Shown here piece after piece: positions 37,671-46,162 of a stretch of DNA of 50,996 bases (position 1 is its first letter; each line of letters opens with the position of its first letter). This stretch comes from Empedobacter brevis NBRC 14943 = ATCC 43319. Lineage in GTDB: Bacteria > Bacteroidota > Bacteroidia > Flavobacteriales > Weeksellaceae. Both the position numbers and the translations under genes were made by a program. The stretch lies in contig NZ_KB908297.1 in the NCBI RefSeq assembly GCF_000382425.1, positions 159,792 to 210,787 on the forward strand, read 5' to 3'. Under the pieces are notes generated by a model that saw nothing but the letters and a program-made list of their open reading frames with translations, searched no databases and was not told where the DNA came from.

Positions 37671-37981
37671 CTGTTTTTTTTATAACAATCGTTACAAAAT
37701 TCCAAATGGACGAATTTCTCATTTCTTTGAAATTTATCACATCATCTTTTTGTACATTCTTTTCTATCGAATATCTGACGTAAAACGATCTAACAAATAC
37801 AGAAGATGGCCAAATAACCTGTAATCTTCTCTTTTCTAAGACCACTAATTTTATTTTTTAACTATTTATATAAAAGTTTTAGAAAAAATTACGAAAGATA
37901 TTCAATCAAAAAAGCACCTCATAAGAGGTGCTTTTTACATTTAAAATATACTGTATTTTAATTCGTCGTTACTAAAAGAGA
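37671..37981. other. Gene-free spacer after the siderophore operon
   Basis: 311 bases of AT-rich sequence without a convincing reading frame. The one sizeable minus-strand frame (37588-37845) overlaps the reductase gene and has no family features. The only structure seen is the hairpin terminator at 37908-37936. Confidence 0.6.
37908..37936. terminator. Bidirectional terminator before the DAACS symporter gene end
   Basis: AAAAAAGCACCTC and GAGGTGCTTTTT form a 12-bp stem around ATAA. It mainly serves the minus-strand symporter gene. Confidence 0.9.
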
Positions 37982-39148
37982 TTACTCCTTTATATCGTCA
38001 GCATATCGGTCAACAATCATAGTCAATGCGCCATCTGTCGTAATGTTACATGCTGTTCCAAAACTATCTTGCAAAGCAAATATGGTTAAAATCAAAGCTA
38101 CTCCCGCTTCATCAAAACCTAAAACATTTGAAATTAACCCCAACGATGCTACAACTGTCCCTCCCGGAACTCCCGGTGCACCAACTGCAAAAACACCTAG
38201 AAGTACTATAAATGTCACCATTGTTCCCAAATCAGGAATATGGCCATACAACACCTGAGAAACTGTCATAACGAAAAAAACTTCTGTTAAAACAGAACCG
38301 CATAAATGTGTGTTCGAAAAAAAAGGAATCGTAAAATTAGAGATTGATGGCTTGACAACTTTGCTATCGTTCACCGCTTTTACAGCAACACCTAAAGATG
38401 CCGCCGAAGACATTGTTCCAACAGCCGTTAAATAAACCGACGGATAATACTTCAATAATTTCAAAGGATTTGTTTTGTGATAAAATCCTGCTATTGTATA
38501 CATCAACGTCATCCAGATAAAATGTCCTACAATTACAATTAAAATAACCTTCAGGAAAACAGGTAATTGTTTTTCAATTGATCCCTCATAACTCAGTATT
38601 GCAAAGTTCGCTGCAATGAAAAAAGGTAAGATTGGAATTAAAACTTTATTCACTAAAAGAATCACAATATCTTTGAACTGATCAAACATCTTTTCCAGTT
38701 CTTTTGCTTTTGTAATCAAAATTCCCATTCCCAACATCAATGATATAACCAATGCTGTCATCACAGAAAAAACGGGAGGTATATCCAATTGAAATAATAA
38801 TTTAGGAACTTCTCTTAAATTGTCAACGGAAGTTGGAACCGATAAATTCGGAATGATTTGATAACCTGCACTCATTGAAAATAATCCCGCACCTATCGAG
38901 GATAAATACGCAATCAACAACGAAAAGCCTACAATTTTTGCAGAACCTTCATTTAATTTTGTGATGGATGAAACGATAAAACCTATTACAATTAACGGAA
39001 CTAAGAAAAAGATCAATTGCCCTGTAAAATATTTTAGCGATAGAACAACCTGGATGGAACTTTCGTTTAAATAATTTCCTAAAACTAAACCGGCTATTAC
39101 ACCCAAAAGCAATCTAAATAAAGTATTGCTTGCAATCTTTTTTAACAT
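37982..39148 (-). CDS. Dicarboxylate/amino acid:cation symporter (DAACS family)
   Basis: A 388-residue inner-membrane symporter of the GltP/SstT fold, importing acidic amino acids or C4-dicarboxylates with Na+ or H+. Family features are the N-terminal FRLLLGVIAGLVLGNYL, the serine-rich hairpin region VGTMSSAASLG, the second hairpin GAPGVPGGTVVASLG and the C-terminal FGTACNITTDGALTMIVD, which corresponds to the substrate-binding NxxxD of helix 8. The start is taken at the ATG at 39148; the TTG nine bases earlier is too close to the -7 box. Confidence 0.92.
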   Translation of the reverse strand: MLKKIASNTLFRLLLGVIAGLVLGNYLNESSIQVVLSLKYFTGQLIFFLVPLIVIGFIVSSITKLNEGSAKIVGFSLLIAYLSSIGAGLFSMSAGYQIIPNLSVPTSVDNLREVPKLLFQLDIPPVFSVMTALVISLMLGMGILITKAKELEKMFDQFKDIVILLVNKVLIPILPFFIAANFAILSYEGSIEKQLPVFLKVILIVIVGHFIWMTLMYTIAGFYHKTNPLKLLKYYPSVYLTAVGTMSSAASLGVAVKAVNDSKVVKPSISNFTIPFFSNTHLCGSVLTEVFFVMTVSQVLYGHIPDLGTMVTFIVLLGVFAVGAPGVPGGTVVASLGLISNVLGFDEAGVALILTIFALQDSFGTACNITTDGALTMIVDRYADDIKE

Positions 39149-39165
39149 TTGACTCAAATTTGCGA

Positions 39166-39173
39166 CAAATATA
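39166..39173 (-). promoter_or_regulatory. DAACS gene -7 promoter element
   Basis: TATATTTG on the minus strand matches TAnnTTTG, with TTTA 21 bases upstream as a weak -33 element. It supports the ATG at 39148 as the start. Confidence 0.5.
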
Positions 39174-39203
39174 AACTCTATTAATTTAATAGACTAAATA
39201 TAT

Positions 39204-39593
39204 TTACTCTTTTTCCAAACCACCAAGCAAATAGATTTCGACCATTCCATCGCTATAAAACAATTGAAGTTTATCTTCTGAAAATTTATTTTTTAAAAAT
39301 TGAACGGTAGATAAACCTTTAAAATCTGTATAAATAACAGAGAAGTCTTCACAATTAATAACAAAGCTATAGCCTTCGGCCGGAATGAAAACATGTTTTT
39401 GATTTTTTGATTCAAATTGGAATTCATCAAGGTTAAAATTGAGCCTGTTCCATTGATTGATAAAATACTTTTCTGAACAGTTTTTTCCATTCATATAAAG
39501 TTCAGCAACATGAAGCTCTCTTCCATTATTTGGTTCATCATACCCAATAATTCTTAGCTCAATATTCTGATCAGTTGATTTGTATACAATCAT
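39204..39593 (-). CDS. Uncharacterised 129-residue protein
   Basis: Not recognised. It has no signal peptide, membrane helix or metal motif, and appears to be a small soluble beta-rich protein (IELRIIGYDE, HVAELYMNG, YSFVINCEDFSVIYTDF, LQLFYSDGMVEIYLLGG). It lies between the symporter gene and the barrel gene, all on the minus strand with gaps of 55-65 bases, so it may be read from its own promoter or from readthrough. A normal ATG start and codon use like its neighbours suggest a real gene. Confidence 0.65.
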   Translation of the reverse strand: MIVYKSTDQNIELRIIGYDEPNNGRELHVAELYMNGKNCSEKYFINQWNRLNFNLDEFQFESKNQKHVFIPAEGYSFVINCEDFSVIYTDFKGLSTVQFLKNKFSEDKLQLFYSDGMVEIYLLGGLEKE

Positions 39594-39658
39594 TCAAATT
39601 ATTCATTATCACAACATCTTCTCAATCCAATTATAAATTGAAAAAAGTTGTTTTTGCA

Positions 39659-40282
39659 TTAATTCAATTGGTAATTTACACCAACTGCTACATTAAAATT
39701 TTTAATATAAGAAGCTTCACTAAATTTTGTAAAACCCCAAGAAAAACGTAACCCTAATTCCAATTTATTATTCAATTGATACCCTACACCAGAAACTGCC
39801 GCTACCTGAAAATGTTTGACATTTTCTATTTTACCATTTTGTAAAGGAATCTCATTTAATTTATCATGATAATTACCATGTGCAGAAATCAAATAAGCCA
39901 ATTCCGGCCCTACTTCTACATAGACTTTACGAGGTTGATATTTCAATAACAAAGGAAGTTTTATGAGATGCATTTTATATTTAAAATCAAAACGAGGTTG
40001 AGTTGTCTGTTCATTCTCAATTCCCCCAAAATACTCGGAAAAAGTAAGGTTAACATTGTTAAAAGATTGAAACGAATAAAACAGCTCAGGTTGGAAGCTA
40101 AAAGCATTATACAGCGGAAGATTATAAAAAATTCCGATATAAAAACCGTATTGATTTTGATTGTCTCCTATTTCAGCTTTTGTAATTCCTGTTGTCTGTA
40201 ATCCTGCTTTTAACCCAAAAACTTGTTGAGCTTTAACATTCATCATCACAAGAAATAAGGTAGATAAAAAGATTTTTTTCAT
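39659..40282 (-). CDS. PorT-like outer-membrane beta-barrel protein
   Basis: A 207-residue protein with a signal peptide (residues 1-18, ending Val-Lys-Ala-Gln) and a predicted 8-stranded barrel. Strands include FGLKAGLQTTG, YGFYIGIFYNLPL, FSFQPELFYSF, KLPLLLKYQ, VYVEVGPELAYL, AAVSGVGYQLN and LGLRFSWGF. It ends in VAVGVNYQLN. It starts 15 bases downstream of the cinA stop, so the two are probably cotranscribed. Function unknown. Confidence 0.83.
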   Translation of the reverse strand: MKKIFLSTLFLVMMNVKAQQVFGLKAGLQTTGITKAEIGDNQNQYGFYIGIFYNLPLYNAFSFQPELFYSFQSFNNVNLTFSEYFGGIENEQTTQPRFDFKYKMHLIKLPLLLKYQPRKVYVEVGPELAYLISAHGNYHDKLNEIPLQNGKIENVKHFQVAAVSGVGYQLNNKLELGLRFSWGFTKFSEASYIKNFNVAVGVNYQLN

Positions 40283-40297
40283 TGCCGTCTGTTCATA

Positions 40298-41557
40298 TTA
40301 ATAATTATTTTTCACAAAAGTAATCACTTGATTCAAGGCATTATTCGAAACTATTTTGATAAAATCTTCTCGATCCAAATAAGGATAAAAATAGTTTTTA
40401 TTCAATGTTCTTTCTCCATCTGTTACAGAGATCCAAACCTGCCCAACCTCTTTCCCATCTTCCCCTTTATTAGGTCCGGCCACACCTGTTGTAGAAACGC
40501 TAAGCTTTGTATTTAATTGTTTCCTAACGCCTTTTGCCATTTGCTCTGCTACTTGCTCCGAAACAACCGTAAATTCGTCAATATCATGTTGATTGACACC
40601 TAAAACAGAAGTCTTAACGGATGTTGCATACGAAACAACTGTTCCAAAATAATAGGCAGAACTTCCTGAGACAGATGTAATCAAAGTCGCTATATTACCT
40701 CCTGTACAACTTTCCGCAGTAGAAATTGTTAATCCTTTTTGTTTCAAGATATCTCCTAAAACCTGCTGCACTTTCCCCGAATATTCAGAAATTAAAAATT
40801 TACCAGCAATTGATTTAAATTGATTGATCTGCTTTTGAATTTCATTGTTCAAAAAGATTTCGTCTGTTCCTGAAGCCGAAAAACGCAAATCGATAGAAGT
40901 CCGATTCGGTAAATAAGCCAAATGAATAAAGTCCGGTAAATTATTTTCCCACTCATCAACCAAAATTGCCAAATCACTTTCCGGAATACCGCTTACCAAA
41001 ATATCTCGATGAACAATTACTTCAGTATCAAATTGTTTTTGTAATCGGGGTATGATTTCATCTCTCATCAATCCCTTCATTTCAAAAGGAACCCCGGGAA
41101 GATTAATTATAATTTTATCTTCTATATTCGTCCAGAGGCAGGGTGCTGTTCCATAACGATTCTGTATAAAAGTAGATTTTTTCGGGATCAAAGCCTGATC
41201 TTGATTGAGATGGTTCAACTCTCTTGTATAACCGCGTTCAGTAAATAACCTCACAATATTTTCGATAATTTTTTCTTCCCTAACCAATTCACAATTTAGA
41301 AACTGACATAAAGCAGCCTTCGTTTTGTCATCTTTTGTAGGCCCTAATCCTCCTGTAACAATAATCACATCTGATTTGGATACTCCGCGTTCGAACGCTT
41401 CAATAATATGATTCATTTTATCCTGAACCGATAAAATTTCTTCAGGTTCAATTCCAATTTTGTTTAATTGCTGTGCAATAAATGCGGAATTCGTGTCAAC
41501 AATTTGTCCTATTAATAGTTCATCGCCAATAGTTACCAGCGTTGCTTTAATTTTCAT
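40298..41557 (-). CDS. cinA: CinA-family nicotinamide-nucleotide amidase / competence-damage protein
   Basis: A 419-residue two-domain protein. The N-terminal MoCF-like domain (residues 1-170; ATLVTIGDELLIGQIVDTNSA, VIVTGGLGPTKDD) corresponds to the pyrophosphatase half of CinA, and the C-terminal PF02464 domain (about 255-415; TISTAESCTGGNIATLITSVSGSSAYYFG, VSTTGVAGP) to the NMN deamidase/amidase half. It recycles NAD by-products. The start is the ATG at 41557 (Met-Lys-Ile-Lys-Ala); the longer frame to 41605 runs through the upstream terminator. Confidence 0.93.
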   Translation of the reverse strand: MKIKATLVTIGDELLIGQIVDTNSAFIAQQLNKIGIEPEEILSVQDKMNHIIEAFERGVSKSDVIIVTGGLGPTKDDKTKAALCQFLNCELVREEKIIENIVRLFTERGYTRELNHLNQDQALIPKKSTFIQNRYGTAPCLWTNIEDKIIINLPGVPFEMKGLMRDEIIPRLQKQFDTEVIVHRDILVSGIPESDLAILVDEWENNLPDFIHLAYLPNRTSIDLRFSASGTDEIFLNNEIQKQINQFKSIAGKFLISEYSGKVQQVLGDILKQKGLTISTAESCTGGNIATLITSVSGSSAYYFGTVVSYATSVKTSVLGVNQHDIDEFTVVSEQVAEQMAKGVRKQLNTKLSVSTTGVAGPNKGEDGKEVGQVWISVTDGERTLNKNYFYPYLDREDFIKIVSNNALNQVITFVKNNY

Positions 41558-41563
41558 ACACAA

Positions 41564-41592
41564 AAAAACTTGCTTAAAGTTAAGCAAGTTTT
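41564..41592 (-). terminator. Terminator of the GLPGLI-like gene
   Basis: AAAACTTGCTTA and TAAGCAAGTTTT form a 12-bp stem around AAGT, between the GLPGLI-like gene and cinA. Confidence 0.85.
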
Positions 41593-41647
41593 CATCTTTT
41601 ATCAATTCTATTGTTCAATCTTGATTGATTTTAATTCTTCAAAGCGT

Positions 41648-42412
41648 TTAATCCTTTTTATCAATCCCCTTGTCCTGATTGAACATTTCATTTCGTTTCT
41701 CATTAGCCTCATCATACAACTCAAAACTTTTTTCTTCTGTAATAATCGGTGCTTTAGACGTTTTTTTAAATTTATATTTTTCTATTTGTTTAAACGATTT
41801 GACACGAACAAAATTATTCATCTTTCCTGCTTCATTTTCAATATAATAATTCATCTCTAGTACAAATCCTTCAATTGGTTGAATATTGGCGGGCATAAAA
41901 TTGAACGGAATTTCTTTTGTAAACCACATCTCTAATTGAAAATCTCCATATTTCGAAATTGCTTTCTCTGCTTTATAGCCCATTATTTCTTTGGTTTCAT
42001 TTGTATAGTTCCAAACTAAATCTTTTAAATCAGATTTTACGGTATATTTTTTACCATAAATATCAATGGGTAAATAATTTGCTTTCTCTACAAATGATGT
42101 ATAACTATAACCAAAGTTTAGCCCGGGAACAGATTTTTTAATTTGTCCTTTAAAATCTTGTTCATTATTAACTTTATCCTGCTCAAATGTATTTAGCTCT
42201 GATTTGGAAGAATATACCTTAAAATCTAAAGCCGGCGGATTCGAATTTTGTTCAATATTCCATTTCCGTTGATCCGGATCCTTGATCTCTTGAAAAAATT
42301 CTAATCCTTTTTCACTATACACTGTTTGATGTTTTGTTTCTACCAAAACCTCATAAACCTGTGCTTGCGCAAAACTGGAAATTATACAGAATAGTGCGAA
42401 TAGTTTGTTCAT
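41648..42412 (-). CDS. GLPGLI-family secreted protein
   Basis: A 254-residue exported protein of the Bacteroidota GLPGLI group, function unknown. The signal peptide ends Ala-Gln-Ala-Gln (residue 18). The family core is visible in DLVWNYTNETKEIMGYKAEKAISKYGDFQLEMWFTKEIPFNFMP; the GLPGLI hexapeptide itself is replaced by QPIEGFVLEMN at the same place. The C-terminus is basic and charged. It stands alone, with its own terminator at 41564. Confidence 0.75.
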   Translation of the reverse strand: MNKLFALFCIISSFAQAQVYEVLVETKHQTVYSEKGLEFFQEIKDPDQRKWNIEQNSNPPALDFKVYSSKSELNTFEQDKVNNEQDFKGQIKKSVPGLNFGYSYTSFVEKANYLPIDIYGKKYTVKSDLKDLVWNYTNETKEIMGYKAEKAISKYGDFQLEMWFTKEIPFNFMPANIQPIEGFVLEMNYYIENEAGKMNNFVRVKSFKQIEKYKFKKTSKAPIITEEKSFELYDEANEKRNEMFNQDKGIDKKD

Positions 42413-42440
42413 ATTAAAAATTGATTTTGTATAAAAATAA

Positions 42441-42472
42441 AAAAAGAGTTACAATTAATTGCAACTCTTTTT
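42441..42472 (-). terminator. Terminator of lipA
   Basis: AAAAAGAGTT-A-CAATT pairs with AATTG-C-AACTCTTTTT, with one mismatch, directly after the lipA stop. Confidence 0.85.
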
Positions 42473-42500
42473 AATCATTATATTTTTTAATGCTAATAAG

Positions 42501-43370
42501 CTATAAAATATGTTTTTCAGCATGATAAGAAGAACGCACCAAAGGTCCTGATTCTACATGACGGAATCCTAAACCACGCGCAAAATCTTCATATTTTTTG
42601 AATTGTTCAGGCGTGATAAATTCTTTTAACGGTAAATGTTTCTTCGTTGGTTGTAAATACTGACCAATTGTAATAACATCCACATTTGCATTCGCTACAT
42701 CCTGAATCGTTTCAAAAACCTCGTCTTCCATTTCCCCCAAACCAAGCATAATACCCGTTTTTGTACGGCGTTGTCCCGCTTCTTTTGCATAACGCAATAC
42801 TTCTAACGAACGATCATATTTTGCCTGAATACGAACTTCGCGCGTTAAACGACGAACTGTTTCCATGTTGTGAGACAATACTTCCGGAGAAGCTTCTATC
42901 AAGCGGTCAATATGTTTTTCCATTCCCTGGAAATCAGGAATTAAAGTTTCCATTGTCGTACCCGGACTAATTCGACGAACAGCATGTATCGTTTCAGCCC
43001 AAATAATTGATCCCATATCTTTTAAATCATCACGGTCAACCGAAGTTAAAACCGCATGTTTAATCTTCATTAATTTAATCGAACGTGCTACTTTTTCAGG
43101 TTCTGCCCAATCTACCTGTTCAGGACGTCCGGTCTTAACACCACAAAATCCACACGAACGCGTACACACATTTCCCAAAATCATAAATGTTGCAGTTCCT
43201 TCGCCCCAACATTCTCCCATATTCGGGCAGCTACCACTTTGGCAAATGGTGTTCAATTTATATTTATCAACTAAACCTCTTAATTCACGATGTTTCTTTC
43301 CTGTTGGCAATTTTACACGTAACCACTCAGGTTTTTTTACTCTTCCGTCTGGTAATAGTTCAACACTCAT
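42501..43370 (-). CDS. lipA: Lipoyl synthase
   Basis: A radical-SAM enzyme that inserts two sulphur atoms into octanoyl groups on the E2 and GcvH proteins to make lipoate. The 289-residue protein has the auxiliary-cluster cysteines in [12 protein letters not shown] (residues 43-54), the SAM-cluster motif CTRSCGFC, and the conserved C-terminal RSSYHAE serine motif, so both Fe-S clusters should form. The ATG is at 43370. Monocistronic, with its own terminator. Confidence 0.97.
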   Translation of the reverse strand: MSVELLPDGRVKKPEWLRVKLPTGKKHRELRGLVDKYKLNTICQSGSCPNMGECWGEGTATFMILGNVCTRSCGFCGVKTGRPEQVDWAEPEKVARSIKLMKIKHAVLTSVDRDDLKDMGSIIWAETIHAVRRISPGTTMETLIPDFQGMEKHIDRLIEASPEVLSHNMETVRRLTREVRIQAKYDRSLEVLRYAKEAGQRRTKTGIMLGLGEMEDEVFETIQDVANANVDVITIGQYLQPTKKHLPLKEFITPEQFKKYEDFARGLGFRHVESGPLVRSSYHAEKHIL

Positions 43371-43533
43371 ACGTTACTTTTCTGATTGGCTAATTTACGA
43401 CTTATTTTTTTATTTTTTTTTCTATAACCAATGTTAATCATTTTATATTTTTTCAATTATCTTCGTTTTATATTTTAACCTAAAAAGTCCAAATACAACT
43501 TTGTATTTAATTTAGAAAAAACCATTAAACGTT

Positions 43534-44007
43534 ATGAAACATTTAATTTTATCATTAGCTGTTGTAAGTTTTGTTCTTACAAGCTGCGAAACGAAAAAAG
43601 AAGAAGTTATCTCTAAAACAGAAACGACATCAGATACAATTACAAAACAAGATTCTGCTGATGTTAACATGAACTTAATCGGAGATACCTCAAGAACATC
43701 TCTTGATTGGGACGGAACTTACGAAGGTGTTCTACCTTGTGCTGATTGTGAAGGAATAAAAACAGTTTTAGTATTGGGAGAAGACGGAACCTATAATCTA
43801 ACACAAGAATACCTTAACAAGAATTTAAAACTTGAAGACAAAGGTAAATTCGAATGGTCTGCAGATGGAGGATCTATAAGTATAAAAACAAAAGATAACG
43901 GAAATTTCACTTATAAAGTTGGTGAAAATAGACTATTCTTCTTAGATCAAGAGGGTAAAGAAATTACCGGAAGTTTAGCTGAGCATTATATTTTGAACAA
44001 AAAATAA
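43534..44007 (+). CDS. NlpE N-terminal-domain lipoprotein
   Basis: A 157-residue lipoprotein. The signal peptide ends in Leu-Thr-Ser-Cys (lipidated Cys18), followed by a Lys/Glu/Thr-rich linker to about residue 60. The NlpE/copper-resistance domain (PF04170) follows, with the signature YEGVLPCADCEGIKTVLVLGEDGTYNL; the CxxC is intact. E. coli NlpE senses envelope or copper stress, but the role in Bacteroidota is not established. It ends at a hairpin terminator and is the last chromosomal gene before the conjugative element. Confidence 0.88.
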   Translation: MKHLILSLAVVSFVLTSCETKKEEVISKTETTSDTITKQDSADVNMNLIGDTSRTSLDWDGTYEGVLPCADCEGIKTVLVLGEDGTYNLTQEYLNKNLKLEDKGKFEWSADGGSISIKTKDNGNFTYKVGENRLFFLDQEGKEITGSLAEHYILNKK

Positions 44008-44026
44008 TCTAATCTTAATATTTTTT

Positions 44027-44063
44027 AGAGATGGCTTTAGTAAACTAAAATCATCTCTTTTTT
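44027..44063 (+). terminator. Terminator of the NlpE-like gene
   Basis: AGAGATG pairs with CATCTCT and the inner TTTAGT with ACTAAA, followed by six T. Confidence 0.85.
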
Positions 44064-44211
44064 ATCAAAAAAGATTAATTTAGCATAAAGTGGCTAATAA
44101 AGAGTAGTTTACAAGAGTGGGAAACTCTATCGGTAACGATTTAGTAATGGTGCTTACTGCACTTGCTTTCATTTGATTACCTTGTAAATCATTAATGCAA
44201 ATATAATAAAT

Positions 44212-44243
44212 AAAGGGTAAAGTACATTAGTGCTTTACCCTTT
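44212..44243. terminator. Hairpin in the element junction
   Basis: AAAGGGTAAAG and CTTTACCCTTT form a perfect 11-bp stem around a 10-base loop, with T-rich sequence on both sides. It may end a minus-strand gene remnant or insulate rteC. Confidence 0.7.
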
Positions 44244-44395
44244 ATTTTTCCCTTTCCATTCTACGTGAAATATCAATAAAATCTCCCCATTGGGGGAAAA
44301 CTGTGATATTGGTTTCAATATTATTTCCAAATTTTGGCATATCAACAATAGATGCAACTCCGAAACAATAGTGAGAACTTCTAAACGACTATGCT

Positions 44396-45241
44396 ATGAA
44401 AATCGTGTTGAATAAAATATTAGCGCAAATTCATCATCAGGAAGAGAAATTTTCTTCTCAAATGATGCCAACGGCGGAAGAGGCTTATCAAATGACCCTG
44501 TTCCTAAAGGAAATGCTGTGTAACATAAAAGCAAAAGTTTTACAGGATGGATTTACATATGAGCAACAAGAAATTGATTTTTTCAAGAACATTAAACCAC
44601 AAATCTTAGGAAAGCTCATTTATTACAACAAAGTCTTCCGCATTGAAACTACCTGCCCCGTTAGCAATGGCAAAATACATCAAAGTTATTATGAGAACCT
44701 GTTAAAAACCCTGAAATCAGAATACAAAGAAAGTATCTGCAACGAGGATTTTTATAGGTACTATCGGACTGGCAGGATAGACCGTGACCATAGTTATTTC
44801 AGGATCGGACAAGTCAATTACCACGATGGATTAAAGAGTGGCGTATTTGAAATTGACCTTAGTTTTTCTACATATTATGATAACAAAATAGCCCATATTA
44901 TAGCGAACGAATTACTTTATACTTATATGCTTACTAAAATCAGTCCAGAAGAAAATCCAGATTTAATTTTATTAAATGGAGAAGCAAACAAGGATATTTC
45001 GTGGACAAATTCCCAAAACGCACTTATCGAACTGATATATGCTCTCTATGCTTCAAATTCTATCGCATTCGGAAAAATAGGCATCCGAAAATTAGCTTTG
45101 ATTTTTCAGGTGCTATTCCAAACACCATTAAACGACATACATCACTCTTTCCATCGAATGAAAACAAGGGCAGGTTCCCGGACGGCTTTTTTAGACCAGC
45201 TCAAAATATCCCTCGAAGAATATATGGATAAAGACCTTTAG
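44396..45241 (+). CDS. rteC: RteC-family excision regulator of a CTnDOT-type element
   Basis: A 281-residue protein of the RteC family. In CTnDOT, RteC binds DNA upstream of the xis2c-xis2d-orf3-exc operon and activates excision of the element. The sequence has the family features: the Ile/Leu-rich N-terminus, FFKNIKPQILGKLIYYNKVFRIE, YYRTGRIDRDHSYFRIG, and the C-terminal LALIFQVLFQTPLNDIHHSFHRMKTRAGSRTAFLDQLK, a helix-turn-helix-like end. Base composition is AT-rich, nearer the host than the genes that follow. The start ATG is preceded by an overlapping out-of-frame ATG. In CTnDOT the gene lies elsewhere in the element; here it stands directly upstream of the operon. Confidence 0.9.
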   Translation: MKIVLNKILAQIHHQEEKFSSQMMPTAEEAYQMTLFLKEMLCNIKAKVLQDGFTYEQQEIDFFKNIKPQILGKLIYYNKVFRIETTCPVSNGKIHQSYYENLLKTLKSEYKESICNEDFYRYYRTGRIDRDHSYFRIGQVNYHDGLKSGVFEIDLSFSTYYDNKIAHIIANELLYTYMLTKISPEENPDLILLNGEANKDISWTNSQNALIELIYALYASNSIAFGKIGIRKLALIFQVLFQTPLNDIHHSFHRMKTRAGSRTAFLDQLKISLEEYMDKDL

Positions 45242-45305
45242 CTATATCAACACAATAAATTTAAAGCAGTACCTAAAACGTACTGCTTTTTTCTTTACCC
45301 ATATC

Positions 45306-45437
45306 TGCCAATTGGCAAATGTTGGCAAAACTCTATTATAAAATATCCTCAATGCCCCAAAACCCTTACTAAACAAGAGGTTCCCCTGATTGTAAAAACT
45401 TTCAAAAAACTGCCAAACCAATTGGCAAGCATTGGCA
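45306..45437 (+). repeat. TTGGCA repeat clusters, probable RteC operator of the excision operon
   Basis: Two clusters precede xis2c. Cluster 1 (45306-45327) holds the palindrome TGCCAATTGGCA and then a second TTGGCA, with the direct copies at 45312 and 45322. Cluster 2 (45411-45437) holds TGCCAA, then TTGGCA at 45422 and 45432. In each cluster the direct copies are 10 bases apart (one helical turn), and the clusters are exactly 110 bases apart. CTnDOT RteC is known to bind an inverted repeat upstream of xis2c, so this is the natural candidate site. Confidence 0.65.
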
Positions 45438-45491
45438 GACAAACACTGCCACCCTTACCAATTTTGCATAGTGAACTTTAAAAACTGTGCA

Positions 45492-45845
45492 ATGAAAATA
45501 ATAACCATTGAAGAAGAAGCGTGGCAACAGCTAAACAGCCGTATCAATGCCATTGCCGACTACCTGAAAAGATTGGATGATACAAGCTATGATGACCTGT
45601 GGCTCAATAACCACGAGGTATGCCAATACCTGCACATCAGCGAAAAGACCTTATGGCGTATGCGCACCAAAGGAGAGATTGCTTATTCAAAAATCTATGG
45701 TCAATATTTCTACACCATAGGAGCAATTAAGGATATGCTCAATGCCAATGCCGTACAGAGCAGTGATGAATTTGTGCAGGAGCTTATGGCAAAAGGCAAA
45801 AGCTATATCGAAAAAGGCAGAAAGCTAAAGACAGATAAAAAATAG
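45492..45845 (+). CDS. Xis2c-like helix-turn-helix excision protein
   Basis: A 117-residue small DNA-binding protein (MerR/excisionase-type HTH_17). The fold is seen in WLNNHEVCQYLHISEKTLWRMRTKGEIAYSKIYGQYFYTIGAIKDML (about residues 38-84). In CTnDOT, Xis2c and Xis2d bend attachment-site DNA with IntDOT during excision. It is the first gene of the excision operon, 26 bases ahead of the second HTH gene. The start is the ATG at 45492; the longer frame back to 45432 would begin at a TTG inside the operator repeat. Confidence 0.85.
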   Translation: MKIITIEEEAWQQLNSRINAIADYLKRLDDTSYDDLWLNNHEVCQYLHISEKTLWRMRTKGEIAYSKIYGQYFYTIGAIKDMLNANAVQSSDEFVQELMAKGKSYIEKGRKLKTDKK

Positions 45846-45871
45846 GTATGAACCCTTAAAAGTATATCCCT

Positions 45872-46162
45872 ATGAATATTGACAGAATGGAATTTTTGGC
45901 GTGGATGGAACGCTTAATGGGTCGCTTGGATATGCTGGGCGACAATATAGATGAACTGCAAAAGAAACGCAACAGCATAGACGGCGAGGAATTGCTGGAT
46001 AATCAGGATTTGCTTCAAATGCTTAAAATCAGCAACCGCTCCCTGCAACGGTATCGCTCCATCGGTAAGCTGCCCTATTATACCATAAGCGGAAAATTGT
46101 ATTACAAGCTATCCGATGTACATCAGTTCATTAGAGAGAGTTTTAATCCACCCTCAAAATGA
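45872..46162 (+). CDS. Xis2d-like helix-turn-helix excision protein
   Basis: A 96-residue protein with the same HTH_17 plan as its neighbour: LLDNQDLLQMLKISNRSLQRYRSIGKLPYYTISGKLYYKLSDVHQFI (about residues 46-92). The N-terminus is acidic and helical. It is the second gene of the CTnDOT-like excision operon. Its stop overlaps the start of a 29-codon frame in the ATGA arrangement. Confidence 0.85.
   Translation: MNIDRMEFLAWMERLMGRLDMLGDNIDELQKKRNSIDGEELLDNQDLLQMLKISNRSLQRYRSIGKLPYYTISGKLYYKLSDVHQFIRESFNPPSK

Larger units (their letters stand above)
44008..44395. other. Junction between chromosome and conjugative element
   Basis: 388 bases without a clear gene. It holds the nlpE-like terminator (44027-44063) and a second hairpin at 44212-44243. 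A 32-codon minus-strand frame (44242-44340, starting MPKFGNNIE) ends inside that hairpin and looks like the 3' end of a gene followed by its terminator. It also holds two small palindromes in front of rteC, TCCCCATTGGGGGA (44284-44297) and CCAAATTTTGG (44327-44337). The left end of the element probably lies here. No attachment repeat can be confirmed because the other end is outside the window. Confidence 0.45.

Noticed and set aside
37588-37845. 85-codon minus-strand frame after the siderophore operon
   Set aside because: It overlaps the end of the reductase gene in antisense, has no recognisable domain or promoter, and its composition looks like chance.
44080-44172. 30-codon minus-strand frame (MKASAVSTI...) in the element junction
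   Set aside because: Short, not recognised, starts without any visible promoter or ribosome site; kept only as part of the junction description.
44327-44355. TTTGGCAT in front of rteC as a sigma-54 promoter
   Set aside because: GG is present, but no GC lies ten bases downstream, so the -24/-12 spacing fails.
45306-45437. TTGGCA repeats as a CRISPR array or replication iterons
   Set aside because: Only four short direct copies without regular spacers, and no replication or cas gene nearby; an operator explains them better.
45432-45491. Longer N-terminus for the Xis2c-like protein
   Set aside because: It would start at a TTG inside the TTGGCA operator repeat; the ATG at 45492 fits the family length.
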